Positions 26,582-36,529 of a DNA stretch of 38,470 bases are shown piece after piece. The translations under genes and the position numbers were made by a program. The notes under the pieces are model-generated. The model made no database searches. It was given only the letters and a program-made list of their open reading frames with translations, and was not told where the DNA came from. Within the stretch, counting starts at the first letter, position 1, and every line of letters starts with the position of its first letter. Source of the stretch: Spirochaetaceae bacterium. Its GTDB lineage: Bacteria; Spirochaetota; Spirochaetia; DSM-2461. Location: assembly GCA_016744925.1 (NCBI GenBank), contig JADGDJ010000003.1, forward strand, positions 32,603 through 71,072, in the 5' to 3' direction.

Positions 26582-26594
26582 TGTATTCTCCACT

Positions 26595-29189
26595 TTATGA
26601 ATTTAAAACTGGTAGCAAGACGGTGAACAGAGTTCCATATCCCAATTGACTTTCAACTTCAATAGCGCCGTTATTTTCTTCAACAATTCTCTTTACCGTA
26701 GGCAGACCCAGCCCTGTACCCTCTTTTTGTGTTGTATAAAATTGTACAAATATCTTCTGAAGATTTTCCTGAGAGATTCCGCACCCATTATCCTGAATAG
26801 ATAAGCAGATATATTTCCCCGGTTCTATATTAAAAGTTGTAGACGAACAGTATTCATCATTAATTTCTCTGTCTTTAAGCGTAAATCGGATTTCTCCGTC
26901 CTCTTCTACTGCATTCGATGCATTAATCGCTAAGTTCAATAAAACGCTTTGTATAGAGTTCCTTTCAATATAGATTTTTGGATTCAAAGAATGATTATTA
27001 AAACTGAATTGAATACTTTTCTTAATCGTATGTTGTAAAAGATCTAACACTTCAAGAATCACATCTGAAAAATTCAGGAATTGAACAACTCCCGTTCTCT
27101 TTTGGGAAAACGTTGATAATTGTTTTGTTAACTGAGCAGCTCGTTCACAGTTTGTGAAGATCATTTTACCGTATTTTCGACACTTGATTTCCTTTTCAGG
27201 AAGGTGTTTAAGAAGTAGTTGAGATGCCGACATAATTCCACTCAGTACATTATTATAGTCATGAGCAATCCCCATAGTGAGGTGTCCAATGGATTCAAGT
27301 CTCTGGTTCTGAAAAAAATCTTCTTTTATTAAATCCCGTTCTTCAATCAGCTTTAAAAAGTCGGTAATATCCTTTTTAACCGACACATAACTATAAATCT
27401 TATCTTCATTATCAATAATTGGTGAAATGCTCACATCTTCAACAATGAATATTCCCTCTTTTGTTTTATTTGTAAATTGCCCTCTCCATGTTTCTCTGGA
27501 GTTCACGACATTCCAGAGATCATCATAAGTTTGACTATTATCATGTGATCTGTCATCAAAGAGTTCAAGAGGATCGAGACCTAAAACCTCATCTGATGAG
27601 TATCCATACCTTTTGGCAAAAGATGGATTTATATAAATTAATTTCCTGTTTCGGTCGAGAACCTCTACGACATCATCAATATGTTCAATGGCAGTTAAGA
27701 GCATTTTGTTCATCTGCTCCTGCTTAATTTTATCTGTTATATCTTCTTTTACGGCAATATAACTCTGTATCGTATTTTTCTTATCCAGAACTGGTTTTAT
27801 CAGGGCTTGTTCGATGTAAGGATCTCTATTTTTTTTGAGATTGTGAAGTATCCCTTTCCATTCATGTCCTTCCGAAATTGATTCCCACAGCTGTTCAAAA
27901 TTTACAAGATTATTGGTTCGATCTTGAAAAATGCGGGGGTTTTGTCCAATGAGCTCACGTTTTGTATATCCGGTCATTTCACAAAGATAATTGTTTCCAT
28001 AAATGATGGAACCCGATGAATCGGTAATTAGAACTGAAATCGGACTCTGATCTATTGCAGTTTCTACCATCTGAAGGAATTGTTCTGCAGCCCTTCTCCT
28101 GAGAATGTTGAAAATTAAAAAAGCTATTAAGACCAGAAGAGCTGTAAAGGCTGCAGAAATATAAGCAATGACTCTAAAGTATTCCCTAAAAAAAGAAAAT
28201 GGAAGATTTAGAACTTCGCTGTTCTCCGGTAGCTTATTCTGGTTGATTCCGTAGCGCTTAAGCTGTTCGTAATCGAATAAAAAGTTGTTCGGGCTTTCCT
28301 TAATTACAGGGAGTTCCTCAATTTTAAAGCCCGAGAGAATTTGCAACGCTAGTTTTCCAGCTTCAATTCCCTGATTGTAATGGCTGATTATTTTACCGCC
28401 GACCAGGCCTTTTCCGATTCCGTGTTGCCACAGGTGGTATATGGGGAGAACTGTAGAGGAAGAGATTAATTCCAGGCTATCTTCAAATGATTTGGAGCTT
28501 AGATTTTTATCTGAGTAGGCAGAAAGAAGAAGAAGAATAGAATCTTTTGAAAGGGTATTTAAGTTCAATTTAAATTCAGACCACGACTGTGTTGAAAGAT
28601 CAATGGTCTTTAAATTTACAAGGTTAAAATAGTTCTTTAATTGAATAAATGTTTGCAAATCTCCCTTTCCGCTTTCAGTTCCATCGACTATGGCAACAAT
28701 ATTTTCTGTATTCTGGTGCAATGACAATATGGCTTCAATCGTTTCTTTCATGGAGACGTGCTCAATAACACCTGTCATCCGGGGATTCGAATCTTGAGCC
28801 AGGGCTTTTTCAATATTATTCACTCCCAAAAATACTATTGGTATATTTTGTAGAAGTCCATGTTGTTCCAGAAGAGCGAAATTGAACGCATAGTCATCAC
28901 CGACAATCAACAGGTCATAAAGATTTAACCGAGATAAATGGTCAGACAGATTTTGTGAAAATCGCTCAAGATTATTGTCATCGGGAAAACGCTTCATATC
29001 CATAAACTGAATATCTAAGCTGATATTTTGGTCTGAAAAGACTTCACGCAATCCATCTACCTGGTGAAAAAATGATGGAAAACCGGAATGATAAGAGCTA
29101 ATGAAAAGTACATGATTCTCCTGCTGTGCGTGTAGTAACGGGTAGAGGAGGAGAATCGAAAATAATAAGATATTCCTTTTGGTTTTCAT
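26595..29189 (-). CDS. Sensor histidine kinase with ABC-substrate-binding-like sensor, two PAS domains, no receiver
   Basis: Membrane kinase of 864 residues, first gene of the signalling operon. A signal peptide (residues 1-21, ending LLHAQ) exports an N-terminal domain of about 300 residues. It looks like an ABC-type sugar/tryptophan substrate-binding fold (HVLFISSYHSGFPSFFHQVDGL; LLIVGDDYAFNFAL; IPIVFLGVNN). One TM follows near 335-362, then PAS domains at about 370-490 and 495-615. H643 sits in MGIAHDYNN and the ATPase carries INASNAVEEDG, DNGCGIS and GTGLGLPTVKR. It ends right after the ATPase, so phosphate would go in trans, perhaps to the receivers of the two hybrid kinases downstream. 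Confidence 0.92.
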   Translation of the reverse strand: MKTKRNILLFSILLLYPLLHAQQENHVLFISSYHSGFPSFFHQVDGLREVFSDQNISLDIQFMDMKRFPDDNNLERFSQNLSDHLSRLNLYDLLIVGDDYAFNFALLEQHGLLQNIPIVFLGVNNIEKALAQDSNPRMTGVIEHVSMKETIEAILSLHQNTENIVAIVDGTESGKGDLQTFIQLKNYFNLVNLKTIDLSTQSWSEFKLNLNTLSKDSILLLLSAYSDKNLSSKSFEDSLELISSSTVLPIYHLWQHGIGKGLVGGKIISHYNQGIEAGKLALQILSGFKIEELPVIKESPNNFLFDYEQLKRYGINQNKLPENSEVLNLPFSFFREYFRVIAYISAAFTALLVLIAFLIFNILRRRAAEQFLQMVETAIDQSPISVLITDSSGSIIYGNNYLCEMTGYTKRELIGQNPRIFQDRTNNLVNFEQLWESISEGHEWKGILHNLKKNRDPYIEQALIKPVLDKKNTIQSYIAVKEDITDKIKQEQMNKMLLTAIEHIDDVVEVLDRNRKLIYINPSFAKRYGYSSDEVLGLDPLELFDDRSHDNSQTYDDLWNVVNSRETWRGQFTNKTKEGIFIVEDVSISPIIDNEDKIYSYVSVKKDITDFLKLIEERDLIKEDFFQNQRLESIGHLTMGIAHDYNNVLSGIMSASQLLLKHLPEKEIKCRKYGKMIFTNCERAAQLTKQLSTFSQKRTGVVQFLNFSDVILEVLDLLQHTIKKSIQFSFNNHSLNPKIYIERNSIQSVLLNLAINASNAVEEDGEIRFTLKDREINDEYCSSTTFNIEPGKYICLSIQDNGCGISQENLQKIFVQFYTTQKEGTGLGLPTVKRIVEENNGAIEVESQLGYGTLFTVLLPVLNS

Positions 29190-29262
29190 AATCCTCTTTG
29201 AATTCTAGGATTAAATCATCACCTTTTCAATGACCTCTAATGAAATATAGAGTAATAATTTT

Positions 29263-29291
29263 TTGCCATTACATCAGTATCAGACCATAAT
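29263..29291 (+). promoter_or_regulatory. Candidate promoter of the second chemoreceptor gene
   Basis: TTGCCA (29263-29268), 17 bp and CATAAT (29286-29291) lie in the 170-bp divergent region before the chemoreceptor start at 29360. No flagellar sigma28-like pattern was recognised. On the other strand TTGAAA (29230-29225) and TAGAAT (29207-29202) are also 17 bp apart. A start from them would leave only about 6 nt of leader for the kinase operon, so that one is doubtful. Confidence 0.4.
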
Positions 29292-29359
29292 GTAAGAGAA
29301 GCAGGATCTCAGGTATATTCTTGCATAAATCGAATTGCTAAATATATAAGGAGTAAGAG

Positions 29360-31153
29360 ATGCGAATTAATACAATTAAAGGTCGTTTGCTCATCAGCTT
29401 TGGAGTGACCTCTCTTCTCTTAGTGCTGGCTCTCAGCTCGATAGTCATTTTCCTATCTATGCGATCAGTTTCTGATATAACTGATAATCAAAGTCAAAAT
29501 CTTGTTCAGTCAAAAAGTAGTGAGATCTCACGTTGGATCGAGGGTCTGACAAATGAAACCAGAAGTTATTCAAATCTCAATATCATAAAAAGAGCAGATC
29601 CACAAGAGATCTCGATTTATCTGGAAAACCGACAAAAGGATCTCAATGAAAATTTTGCCATGGTCTTTTTTGCATTAACCGATGGCTCTTATACAACGAG
29701 TCTGGGTGGATCAGGTTCTATCGCTGAACGAGAGTATTTTAAAGCAATTGTGGAGACAGGACAGAAAAGAGTCATTGGCAACCCTGTCGTTTCAAAATCT
29801 ATGGGTATTCCTATTTTCGTTATCGCTGAAGCTGTCCTTAATGATTCGGGAAATCTCGTTGGAGTTTTTTGTGCTTCTGTTTCTTTAAACACTCTAACCA
29901 ATATTGCAGAGTCTACAAAAATCGGAGAAACGGGATATGGATTCATCACAGATGGAACAGGTCTTATCATGGCTCATCCTTCGGAAGAATATATTATGCA
30001 GCTGAAAATTCAAGATTCGGGAAAAGCCGGATTTTCAGGACTGAACGGGATTCTCAATTCGGGAGAAGAGAGAACAAGGGCTTACAGCGAAGTGCTGACC
30101 CCGAAAGGTGAAGAACTCAATGTGTTCACAACTCGAATTGAGAATACATCGGGATGGACGCTCGCCGCATCGATTAGTTCTAAAGAATATTTTGCCCCTG
30201 TAAATAACCTTATAAAAGCGATGTATATATCAATTGTTGTAATAGTTGTTTTGCTCATTTCACTCATATTACTGATATCCGGTAATATAAGCCGACCTCT
30301 GATACTTTTGAAAAACTACACAGGACGGTTGGAAATAGGAGATCTGACAGCATCCCTTGAAATGAAAGAGCGATCCGATGAAATTGGTCAATTGGCAAGA
30401 TCGGTCGGCACTATGTCTTCAAAGCTGGAAGAAATTATAAATAAAATTATTTCCTCCGTTGAAAACGTATCTTCCGGGAGTGACCAAATCAGCCAGAGTG
30501 CCCAGCTTTTATCCCAGGGAGCTACCGAGCAGGCTGCGGGAGCCGAAGAGGTTTCAGCGTCTGTGGAAGAGATGAGTTCTAACATTCAGAACAGTAATGA
30601 CAATGCCATCCAAACTGAAAAGATCTCATTGAAAGTAGTAGAGGATGCCAGACAGAGTGGAGAATCGGTCTCTCATACAGTAAAAGCGATGAAAGATATT
30701 GCAGATAAAATATCCATAATTGAAGAAATTGCCCGCCAGACTAACCTACTCGCTTTGAATGCCGCTATAGAAGCTGCCAGAGCCGGTGAACAAGGTAAAG
30801 GTTTTGCAGTAGTCGCATCGGAAGTCAGAAAACTTGCCGAAAGAAGTGCCATTGCTGCCGGAGAGATAAGTGAATTGTCAACAGGTTCAGTAAAAATAGC
30901 AGAAGAAGCCGGTTCTCTTATTGAAAAACTAATACCGGATATTCGAAAGACAGCAGAGCTAGTCCAGGAGATCAGCGCGTCCAGTCAGGAACAGAAAATC
31001 GGAGTGGAGCAGATCAATACTTCAATCATTCAGCTGGACTCAGTTATTCAGCAGAATTCCGCTTCTTCTGAAGAATTGGCTGCAACATCTGAAGAATTAT
31101 CCGCACAGGCATTGACTCTTCTCGATCTTGTGAAGTTTTTTAAAGTTAAATAA
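29360..31153 (+). CDS. Methyl-accepting chemotaxis protein with dCache-type sensor
   Basis: Full-length chemoreceptor of 597 residues. It has a TM near 10-35, an extracellular double-Cache-like sensor to about 275 ([17 protein letters not shown] is the characteristic Cache strand), and a second TM near 285-308. A HAMP domain and a long signalling helix pair follow, with the conserved tip [37 protein letters not shown]. There is no CZB domain and no C-terminal CheR pentapeptide. AAGGAG lies 6 nt before ATG. It is divergent from the sensor-kinase operon. The two may respond to related ligands, but the sequence does not name one. Confidence 0.95.
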   Translation: MRINTIKGRLLISFGVTSLLLVLALSSIVIFLSMRSVSDITDNQSQNLVQSKSSEISRWIEGLTNETRSYSNLNIIKRADPQEISIYLENRQKDLNENFAMVFFALTDGSYTTSLGGSGSIAEREYFKAIVETGQKRVIGNPVVSKSMGIPIFVIAEAVLNDSGNLVGVFCASVSLNTLTNIAESTKIGETGYGFITDGTGLIMAHPSEEYIMQLKIQDSGKAGFSGLNGILNSGEERTRAYSEVLTPKGEELNVFTTRIENTSGWTLAASISSKEYFAPVNNLIKAMYISIVVIVVLLISLILLISGNISRPLILLKNYTGRLEIGDLTASLEMKERSDEIGQLARSVGTMSSKLEEIINKIISSVENVSSGSDQISQSAQLLSQGATEQAAGAEEVSASVEEMSSNIQNSNDNAIQTEKISLKVVEDARQSGESVSHTVKAMKDIADKISIIEEIARQTNLLALNAAIEAARAGEQGKGFAVVASEVRKLAERSAIAAGEISELSTGSVKIAEEAGSLIEKLIPDIRKTAELVQEISASSQEQKIGVEQINTSIIQLDSVIQQNSASSEELAATSEELSAQALTLLDLVKFFKVK

Positions 31154-31332
31154 AATTCAATGATGAAAATGACTAAGCCGGAATCCTCTCTTTTTTACTG
31201 TCCCCGGCTCTAAGACTATTGAAGCAGTAGATTTTAGATTATTTGTTTAGACTTTTCTCGTATTATTCTGTAATCTATTTCCAATATATTTTAATAAAAG
31301 AACAATCAATTTTGTTTTATACGGAGTTAAAA

Positions 31333-31683
31333 ATGAAAATTGCCCTACCATCGAGAAACGGATTAATAGATGGCCATTTCGGTCATTGTGAATACTTCAC
31401 CATCATTACTGTCGAAGATGGAAAGATATCAAAGGAAGATAAATTAGATCCTCCTGAGGGATGCGGTTGTAAATCCAATGTCGTGCCGGTTATGGCCGAA
31501 ATGGGTGTTGAAGTAATGCTTGCCGGGAATATGGGAGGAGGTGCAGTGAACATGCTCAACTCACATGGCATCCAGGTATTTCGCGGATTATCCGGGGTTC
31601 CCAAAGACGCTGTAGATCAATGGCTGGCCGGTCATATTAAAGATTCCGGGGACAGCTGCAGCGATCATGAAGGTTGTCATTGA
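31333..31683 (+). CDS. NifX/NifB C-terminal-type (dinitrogenase iron-molybdenum cofactor) family protein
   Basis: Small cytoplasmic protein of 116 residues in the NifX/NafY/MTH1175 family of metal-cluster-binding proteins (MKIALPSRNGLIDGHFGHCEYFTIITVEDG, then AGNMGGGAVNMLNSHGIQV). ATG at 31333 is chosen because ACGGAG lies 6 nt upstream and the family begins here. The open frame reaches back to 31243 without these. A GCGCKSN segment near residue 43 and a Cys/His tail (SCSDHEGCH) could bind metal. No nif genes are nearby, as is usual for stand-alone members. The stop TGA is immediately followed by the stop of the opposite-strand gene (TGATCA). Confidence 0.9.
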   Translation: MKIALPSRNGLIDGHFGHCEYFTIITVEDGKISKEDKLDPPEGCGCKSNVVPVMAEMGVEVMLAGNMGGGAVNMLNSHGIQVFRGLSGVPKDAVDQWLAGHIKDSGDSCSDHEGCH

Positions 31684-32778
31684 TCAATACTTTTGAGAGT
31701 CATCCAGCAGGGGTGGAATCAATACTATTTTCCCAACATGTTTCTTCTCTGTAAAGGCGCGCTGAGCATCGGCAATCTGCTCTAGCGGAAAGGTTTTTGC
31801 GAGAAGAGGCTTAATTTCTCCCTTATTGATATAGGATATAAGATTGGGGAAAACAGGCTCATCCCAGGCTGTGCAGCCTATGAGAGTAAGATCTTTCAGA
31901 TATAGAGTACGCATATCAAGAGTCACAATTGGTCCGGCAATGGCACCGGAAGTGACGTATAGCCCTCCCCTCTTCAGCACTTTCAACATATCCTCAAAGG
32001 TATCTCCAGCCACATTATCAAATACAGCATCTACAGATTTCTCTCCGAGGCTGGAAACTATATCTTCACCGCGGGAGATGACTCTATCTGCACCGATATT
32101 CCGGACCTGAGAGAGTTTTTCCTTGCCCGCAATGGCTGTTACAATAGCTCCCCGGCGTTTTGCCAACTGCACAACAGCTGACCCAACTCCTCCTGAAGCT
32201 CCCGCAATCAGCACATGCTCACCTTTGGAAACCTTAGCTCTGTGTATCATATTTTCAGCTGTACCGTAGGCGCAGGGGATTGTCCCGAGTTCCGCATCGC
32301 TCCAATCGCAATCCACAGGAAATATTTCATCAGAACTAACTTTCACAAATTGAGCAAAGGCACCATCAAAATCAGAAGCCATCCAGATGTTATCCAGGGA
32401 TTCCCATCCTGATCTGCGGATACAAGGGCGCACCAGAACTCGTTGACCAATAACACTAACATCGCCTCCCTTTGCAACGGCGACAACACTCCCGCAGCAA
32501 TCTGTACCCTGGATAAACGGAAATGGCGTAGCCTCATTCCATCCACCATCAGCCTTTGCTTTTGCATTTTTTTTATCTGTAGGGGTCAGATCTTCTGTCC
32601 CGGCTTTGACAGAGGAAGAATACCAGCCAAGACGGGTATTTATTTCAGTATTATTAACTCCTGCAGCGAGGACCTGTAGAAGGACCTCTCCCTGGGCAAG
32701 TGCCGGTACAGGAACATCGCGATACTCGAGTTGTTCATATCCACCATTACCTTTAGTAACAATGGCTTTCATTGTCAT
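31684..32778 (-). CDS. Medium-chain dehydrogenase/reductase (quinone-oxidoreductase/zinc-type alcohol dehydrogenase family)
   Basis: Cytoplasmic NAD(P)H-dependent oxidoreductase, 364 residues. ATG at 32778 is chosen because AAGGG lies 7 nt upstream. The open frame extends to a TTG at 32838. The N-terminal catalytic domain starts MKAIVTKGNGGYEQLEYRDVPVP and holds AAGVNNTEINTRLG and GTDCCGSVVAVAKG. The Rossmann domain has the nucleotide motif AGASGGVGSAVVQLAKRRGA. The usual Cys-rich structural zinc loop is not obvious, favouring the quinone-reductase branch. The substrate is unknown. It lies 103 bp after a hybrid kinase gene on the same strand and ends flush against the convergent NifX-type gene. 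Confidence 0.88.
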   Translation of the reverse strand: MTMKAIVTKGNGGYEQLEYRDVPVPALAQGEVLLQVLAAGVNNTEINTRLGWYSSSVKAGTEDLTPTDKKNAKAKADGGWNEATPFPFIQGTDCCGSVVAVAKGGDVSVIGQRVLVRPCIRRSGWESLDNIWMASDFDGAFAQFVKVSSDEIFPVDCDWSDAELGTIPCAYGTAENMIHRAKVSKGEHVLIAGASGGVGSAVVQLAKRRGAIVTAIAGKEKLSQVRNIGADRVISRGEDIVSSLGEKSVDAVFDNVAGDTFEDMLKVLKRGGLYVTSGAIAGPIVTLDMRTLYLKDLTLIGCTAWDEPVFPNLISYINKGEIKPLLAKTFPLEQIADAQRAFTEKKHVGKIVLIPPLLDDSQKY

Positions 32779-32881
32779 TTTGCAGCCCTTAAGGTCAAAG
32801 CGATTTTTTCTGAAATCCATAGTGATTTTATTATTCAAGTTCTGCCTCTTCTTCCTGCCAATAGATTCTAAACTTTATTTA

Positions 32882-35800
32882 TTATTGTTTCTTTTTCTGC
32901 ACATCATCTAAAAGACGGCTAATTTCAGAAATCGTAAAGGGTTTACTCATGAATCCGGACAATCCGTTTTCTATTAACTTTTTAATATTCTCATTTTTAG
33001 TATATCCGGAAACTATAATTACGGAACAATTTTCATCGATTTCTTTCATTTTATAAAAAGCTTCTGTTCCATTCATCTTGGGCATAATCATATCCATCAG
33101 CACTAAATCAATATGATTATGCTTTTTTCTGAAGAGGTTAATCGCATCCAGTCCATCAGCGGCTAATAGAACCTGATAACCTAGAGCTTCTAAGATATCC
33201 CGGTTTAAAGCTCTATTAATCTCTTCATCATCAACCAGCAAGATAGTACCTGAACCTAGAAAGGGAGCTGTTTCAGTAATCTTTATTTCTGTTGTTTCTT
33301 CAGTACTGGGTAATAGTATTGAAAAAGAAGTTCCAAAGCCGATTTCACTTTGCACAAGAATCTCACCCTTATGTTCAAAAATTGTGCCATAAACTGCGGA
33401 TAAACCAAGTCCAGTCCCTTTTCCCTGTTCTTTTGTCGTAAAGAATGGTTCATAGATTTTATTTATATTCTCAGATTTAATCCCGGAACCGTTATCAATG
33501 ATGTCAATCTTACAGAATTCCCCCGGTGTAATTTCAAAGGTGCTTTTATCACAATGGGATTGGTCTATAGAAATATTCTGGGTAATGATTTTAATCAAAC
33601 CTCCATCTTCCATAGCATGGCTTGCATTTATACATAAGTTCAATATAACATTTTGCAATCTGGTTCTATCTCCGGAAACAAAACTGTTCTGAGCATTCTT
33701 TTCAAAGGAAGTAACAATCTTTCTATCAATGGTTTTATTCGTTATTAAAAAAGTCTCTTCAATTACCTGGTTTATATCAACAACTGATGAGGTCAGATTA
33801 TCTTTCCTTCCGAATGAAAGCAGGTTCGCAATTAATTCCGCAGCCCTTTCAGCAGACTGTAATATGAGATCAACATATTTTAAACTCTTCTCATCAAGAT
33901 TTCTTTTGGGTCTTTTCAACAATTGGGCAGAACTGAATATTCCACTCAGCATATTGTTAAAATCGTGAGCCATACCTCCGGCAAGTTGCCCGATTGCCTC
34001 CATCTTACTGTGTTGATGAACCTGTTCCTGCAGTAAAATCTGTTCTGATATATCTTTAAATACCAGAATGACTCCTTCAGTTTCTCCTTTTTTATTTTGA
34101 ATTGGCGAAATAGAACCGGTGATTTGATATTGTGCGCTTTCTTTAGAGAGCAGGAAGGTATTATTCTCCAACTCCACGATATTGCCTGTCTTGAGAACCT
34201 TCTCGACAAGATTCTCTTTTGTTTTTTTTATTGATTCATTGAAAATAGAAAAAACTTCATACAGTGGTTTTCCCAATACATCATCATAATTAGATCCTGT
34301 TAAGATCTCGGCGACAGGGTTAAACATTAGAATTCGTCCCTCTACATCTGTAGTTATGACACCGTCACCAATACTTCGGAGAGTTACTGACAAACGTTCT
34401 TTTTCTGCTTCAAGAATCATTTCACTTCTCTTGTGCTCTGTTATATCCTGTACTGTTGCGAGAACCCCGATGATCGAACCCAGGGAATCTCTCAGAGGCA
34501 CACTTGTATCGAGAGCCCATCCTGATCTTTTACCCGTATCAAAATAGAATTCTACAGGATTGGTGATCTCTCCCTGTAACGCTTTCTTAAGACGTTCATA
34601 AACACCCGATTCATATAAAAATGGAAATACTTCCGGAGGATGTTTCCCTAAAACATTATCTGCACGAAGACCTGAAAAATTTTCCATAAATGGATTCCAA
34701 ATTTTGTAGGACAAATCCAGTCCATACACAATAATTCCCTCATGAGCTCCAATAATGATCTGCTGATTGAGCTGGCTTGATTTCAGTAAAGCTAATTCTG
34801 ATTTTTTGCGTTCCGTAATGTCATGGATTATCGAATATATATAATTATTATCGCCGTATTTTATAGGACCTGTATAGACTTCAACATCCCTGATCTCTCC
34901 TGATGACAAGCGGTGAGAAAAATTAAAATACATTTTTTCTTCAGTAGTGGCTTGTTTAAATTCTTCCGCTAACTGATTTTCAGGCAGGGTATTAATATCG
35001 GAAATATTTTTTGATAAGAGATCTTTTTTTGAATATCCATAAAAAGTACACGCTGCATTATTGGCTTCGATGATAGAACCTTCAATGGGATCAATAATCA
35101 ATTTGATAGCCCTATTAGTCTCAAATATTTGTCGGTACTGTTTTTCCTTGTCACTGATCTCTTTGTATAGAAGGGCAAAGGGTTTTTTGAGACCAGTGAA
35201 AATCAAAGCTTTATAGACCAGATAGAAACTGATGATCTTAAAGAAATGACCTATTAAATTTGATATTCCATAAACATCTATATAATAAGTAAATGCCAAT
35301 TCGCCAATAACAGTTAAAAGAATTGAGACCGCTAATAGATAAAATACAGATTTTTCAAAGGATTTCCTTTTTGAATGTAACAAGAACAAGGCACATATTA
35401 ATAAAAAACTTATTATATATTCACTGTTCTTCTTAAATGCTGTCAATCCGATACCTTCGATATAACAGCCGGGAAAAATTTTCCAATAAAATACCATTAA
35501 TAAAAATATTGCTGTAACGGTAAAATAAATCCCCATTGAAATTGTACTCTTAATTTTTTTTCCCAGAAGTAAGGGAAATACACAAAGACTGAGACTTTCC
35601 ATATATCGGGCAATTATCCACAGCTGCGTTGCCGGATTGGCATCTAGTTCAGAACCGAAAAGACTCATCCCTTTATAGCTGAGAGTATGAAAAAGATCTA
35701 CAAAGCCAATAAATAAATAGGCGATTCCTAAAAAGATAAGAGCATCATTATTTACCGTTTCTTTCGTATTCCAAATTACGATAAAAAGACCAAAAGCTAC

Positions 35801-35941
35801 AAATACTGAAAATAGTTCTGCAAGGGTATGAAAAATGAGAAAATTATTTAAGCTGATAACAAATAAAAGAAGAAGGCTCAAGGCAAAAGGGATTAAAGAA
35901 AGCGTCAAATGAGAAAAAACAACCTTATCGGTTTTAACCAT
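32882..35941 (-). CDS. MASE3 hybrid sensor histidine kinase (MASE3-PAS-PAS-PAS-HisKA-HATPase-REC)
   Basis: Large membrane hybrid kinase, 1019 residues. The first 260 residues form a multi-span MASE3-type sensor (FLGIAYLFIGFVDLFHTLSYKGM and ATQLWIIARYMESLSL are typical). Three PAS domains follow at about 265-380, 385-505 and 515-635. H659 lies in GGMAHDFNN. The ATPase has INASHAMEDGG, DNGSGIK and GTGLGLSAVYG, and the receiver carries D950 in LMDMIMP. GAGG lies 5 nt before ATG at 35941. It is a close paralogue of the hybrid kinases at 19690 and 23102. It again lacks an output domain, and no partner regulator is adjacent. Confidence 0.93.
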   Translation of the reverse strand: MVKTDKVVFSHLTLSLIPFALSLLLLFVISLNNFLIFHTLAELFSVFVAFGLFIVIWNTKETVNNDALIFLGIAYLFIGFVDLFHTLSYKGMSLFGSELDANPATQLWIIARYMESLSLCVFPLLLGKKIKSTISMGIYFTVTAIFLLMVFYWKIFPGCYIEGIGLTAFKKNSEYIISFLLICALFLLHSKRKSFEKSVFYLLAVSILLTVIGELAFTYYIDVYGISNLIGHFFKIISFYLVYKALIFTGLKKPFALLYKEISDKEKQYRQIFETNRAIKLIIDPIEGSIIEANNAACTFYGYSKKDLLSKNISDINTLPENQLAEEFKQATTEEKMYFNFSHRLSSGEIRDVEVYTGPIKYGDNNYIYSIIHDITERKKSELALLKSSQLNQQIIIGAHEGIIVYGLDLSYKIWNPFMENFSGLRADNVLGKHPPEVFPFLYESGVYERLKKALQGEITNPVEFYFDTGKRSGWALDTSVPLRDSLGSIIGVLATVQDITEHKRSEMILEAEKERLSVTLRSIGDGVITTDVEGRILMFNPVAEILTGSNYDDVLGKPLYEVFSIFNESIKKTKENLVEKVLKTGNIVELENNTFLLSKESAQYQITGSISPIQNKKGETEGVILVFKDISEQILLQEQVHQHSKMEAIGQLAGGMAHDFNNMLSGIFSSAQLLKRPKRNLDEKSLKYVDLILQSAERAAELIANLLSFGRKDNLTSSVVDINQVIEETFLITNKTIDRKIVTSFEKNAQNSFVSGDRTRLQNVILNLCINASHAMEDGGLIKIITQNISIDQSHCDKSTFEITPGEFCKIDIIDNGSGIKSENINKIYEPFFTTKEQGKGTGLGLSAVYGTIFEHKGEILVQSEIGFGTSFSILLPSTEETTEIKITETAPFLGSGTILLVDDEEINRALNRDILEALGYQVLLAADGLDAINLFRKKHNHIDLVLMDMIMPKMNGTEAFYKMKEIDENCSVIIVSGYTKNENIKKLIENGLSGFMSKPFTISEISRLLDDVQKKKQ

Positions 35942-36155
35942 ATTACCTCGTCAGTACATTTGGTCTGATATTTGAAATACCAAAGCATTTTTTTAAGTAC
36001 TCCTATGTAAAATTATAATTACGGAATATAAAAAAGCTATCCTAATCTATCATAAAGTTCTCTTTTTTACTGAATTTATACTGCTGAAATTTTAATTTGA
36101 TGGGGCAAACCGCATTGGATTCTGATGTATTGAAATAGCTGTATTTTGGCCGAAT

Positions 36156-36177
36156 GCGGAGAGTCCTGACTCTCCGC
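36156..36177. terminator. Strong hairpin after the ROK-M81-cupin operon
   Basis: GCGGAGAGTC (36156-36165) and GACTCTCCGC (36168-36177) form a perfect GC-rich 10-bp stem about 10 bp after the cupin stop codon, read leftward. There is no U-run on either strand, so it may end transcription with help or protect the 3' end. Confidence 0.6.
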
Positions 36178-36187
36178 TTAAAAAGTC

Positions 36188-36520
36188 CTACAAATGAGGG
36201 GCACAGGCCCATGCCGTATGGGATATGGTCTCGCCGATGTTCACAGAATAATGGGGTTCTCCGTCGGGAATGAGGATGCAGTCCCCCTTGGACAATTCGT
36301 GTACTTCATCGAGTCCGGTCAGATGCATTGCGATTCGACCTTCTATGACATAACAGGTCTCATCGGCTCCCACATGTCCTTTATCGAGACATGCTTTCTG
36401 TCCGGGAAGCAAAGTGCTTGTGGCAAAGATCAGTTTATCAGTGTGGAAATATACCTTTGTAAACTCATCACCTTCGAGCAGATTTTTCGTTTCGTTATAT
36501 CGCACTATCTTTTTTTCCAT
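36188..36520 (-). CDS. Cupin-domain protein
   Basis: Small single-domain cupin of 110 residues. Motif 1 is GHVGADETCYVIEGRIAMHL and motif 2 is LSKGDCILIPDGEPHYSV. Likely metal ligands are H and E of motif 1 and the final H of motif 2. One of the usual motif 1 histidines appears replaced (GHVGADE rather than HxHxxxE), so metal binding may be altered. AAGGA lies about 7 nt before ATG. It is the last gene of an operon with an M81 metallopeptidase and a ROK protein, 9 bp after the former. Members of this class are sugar- or amide-modifying enzymes or ligand sensors. No specific reaction is claimed. Confidence 0.85.
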   Translation of the reverse strand: MEKKIVRYNETKNLLEGDEFTKVYFHTDKLIFATSTLLPGQKACLDKGHVGADETCYVIEGRIAMHLTGLDEVHELSKGDCILIPDGEPHYSVNIGETISHTAWACAPHL

Positions 36521-36529
36521 TTTATTTCC

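Noticed and set aside
31175-31209. AAGCCGG...CCGGCTC inverted repeat after the second chemoreceptor as terminator
   Set aside because: The 22-nt loop holds the T-run and nothing U-rich follows the stem, so it does not fit an intrinsic terminator.
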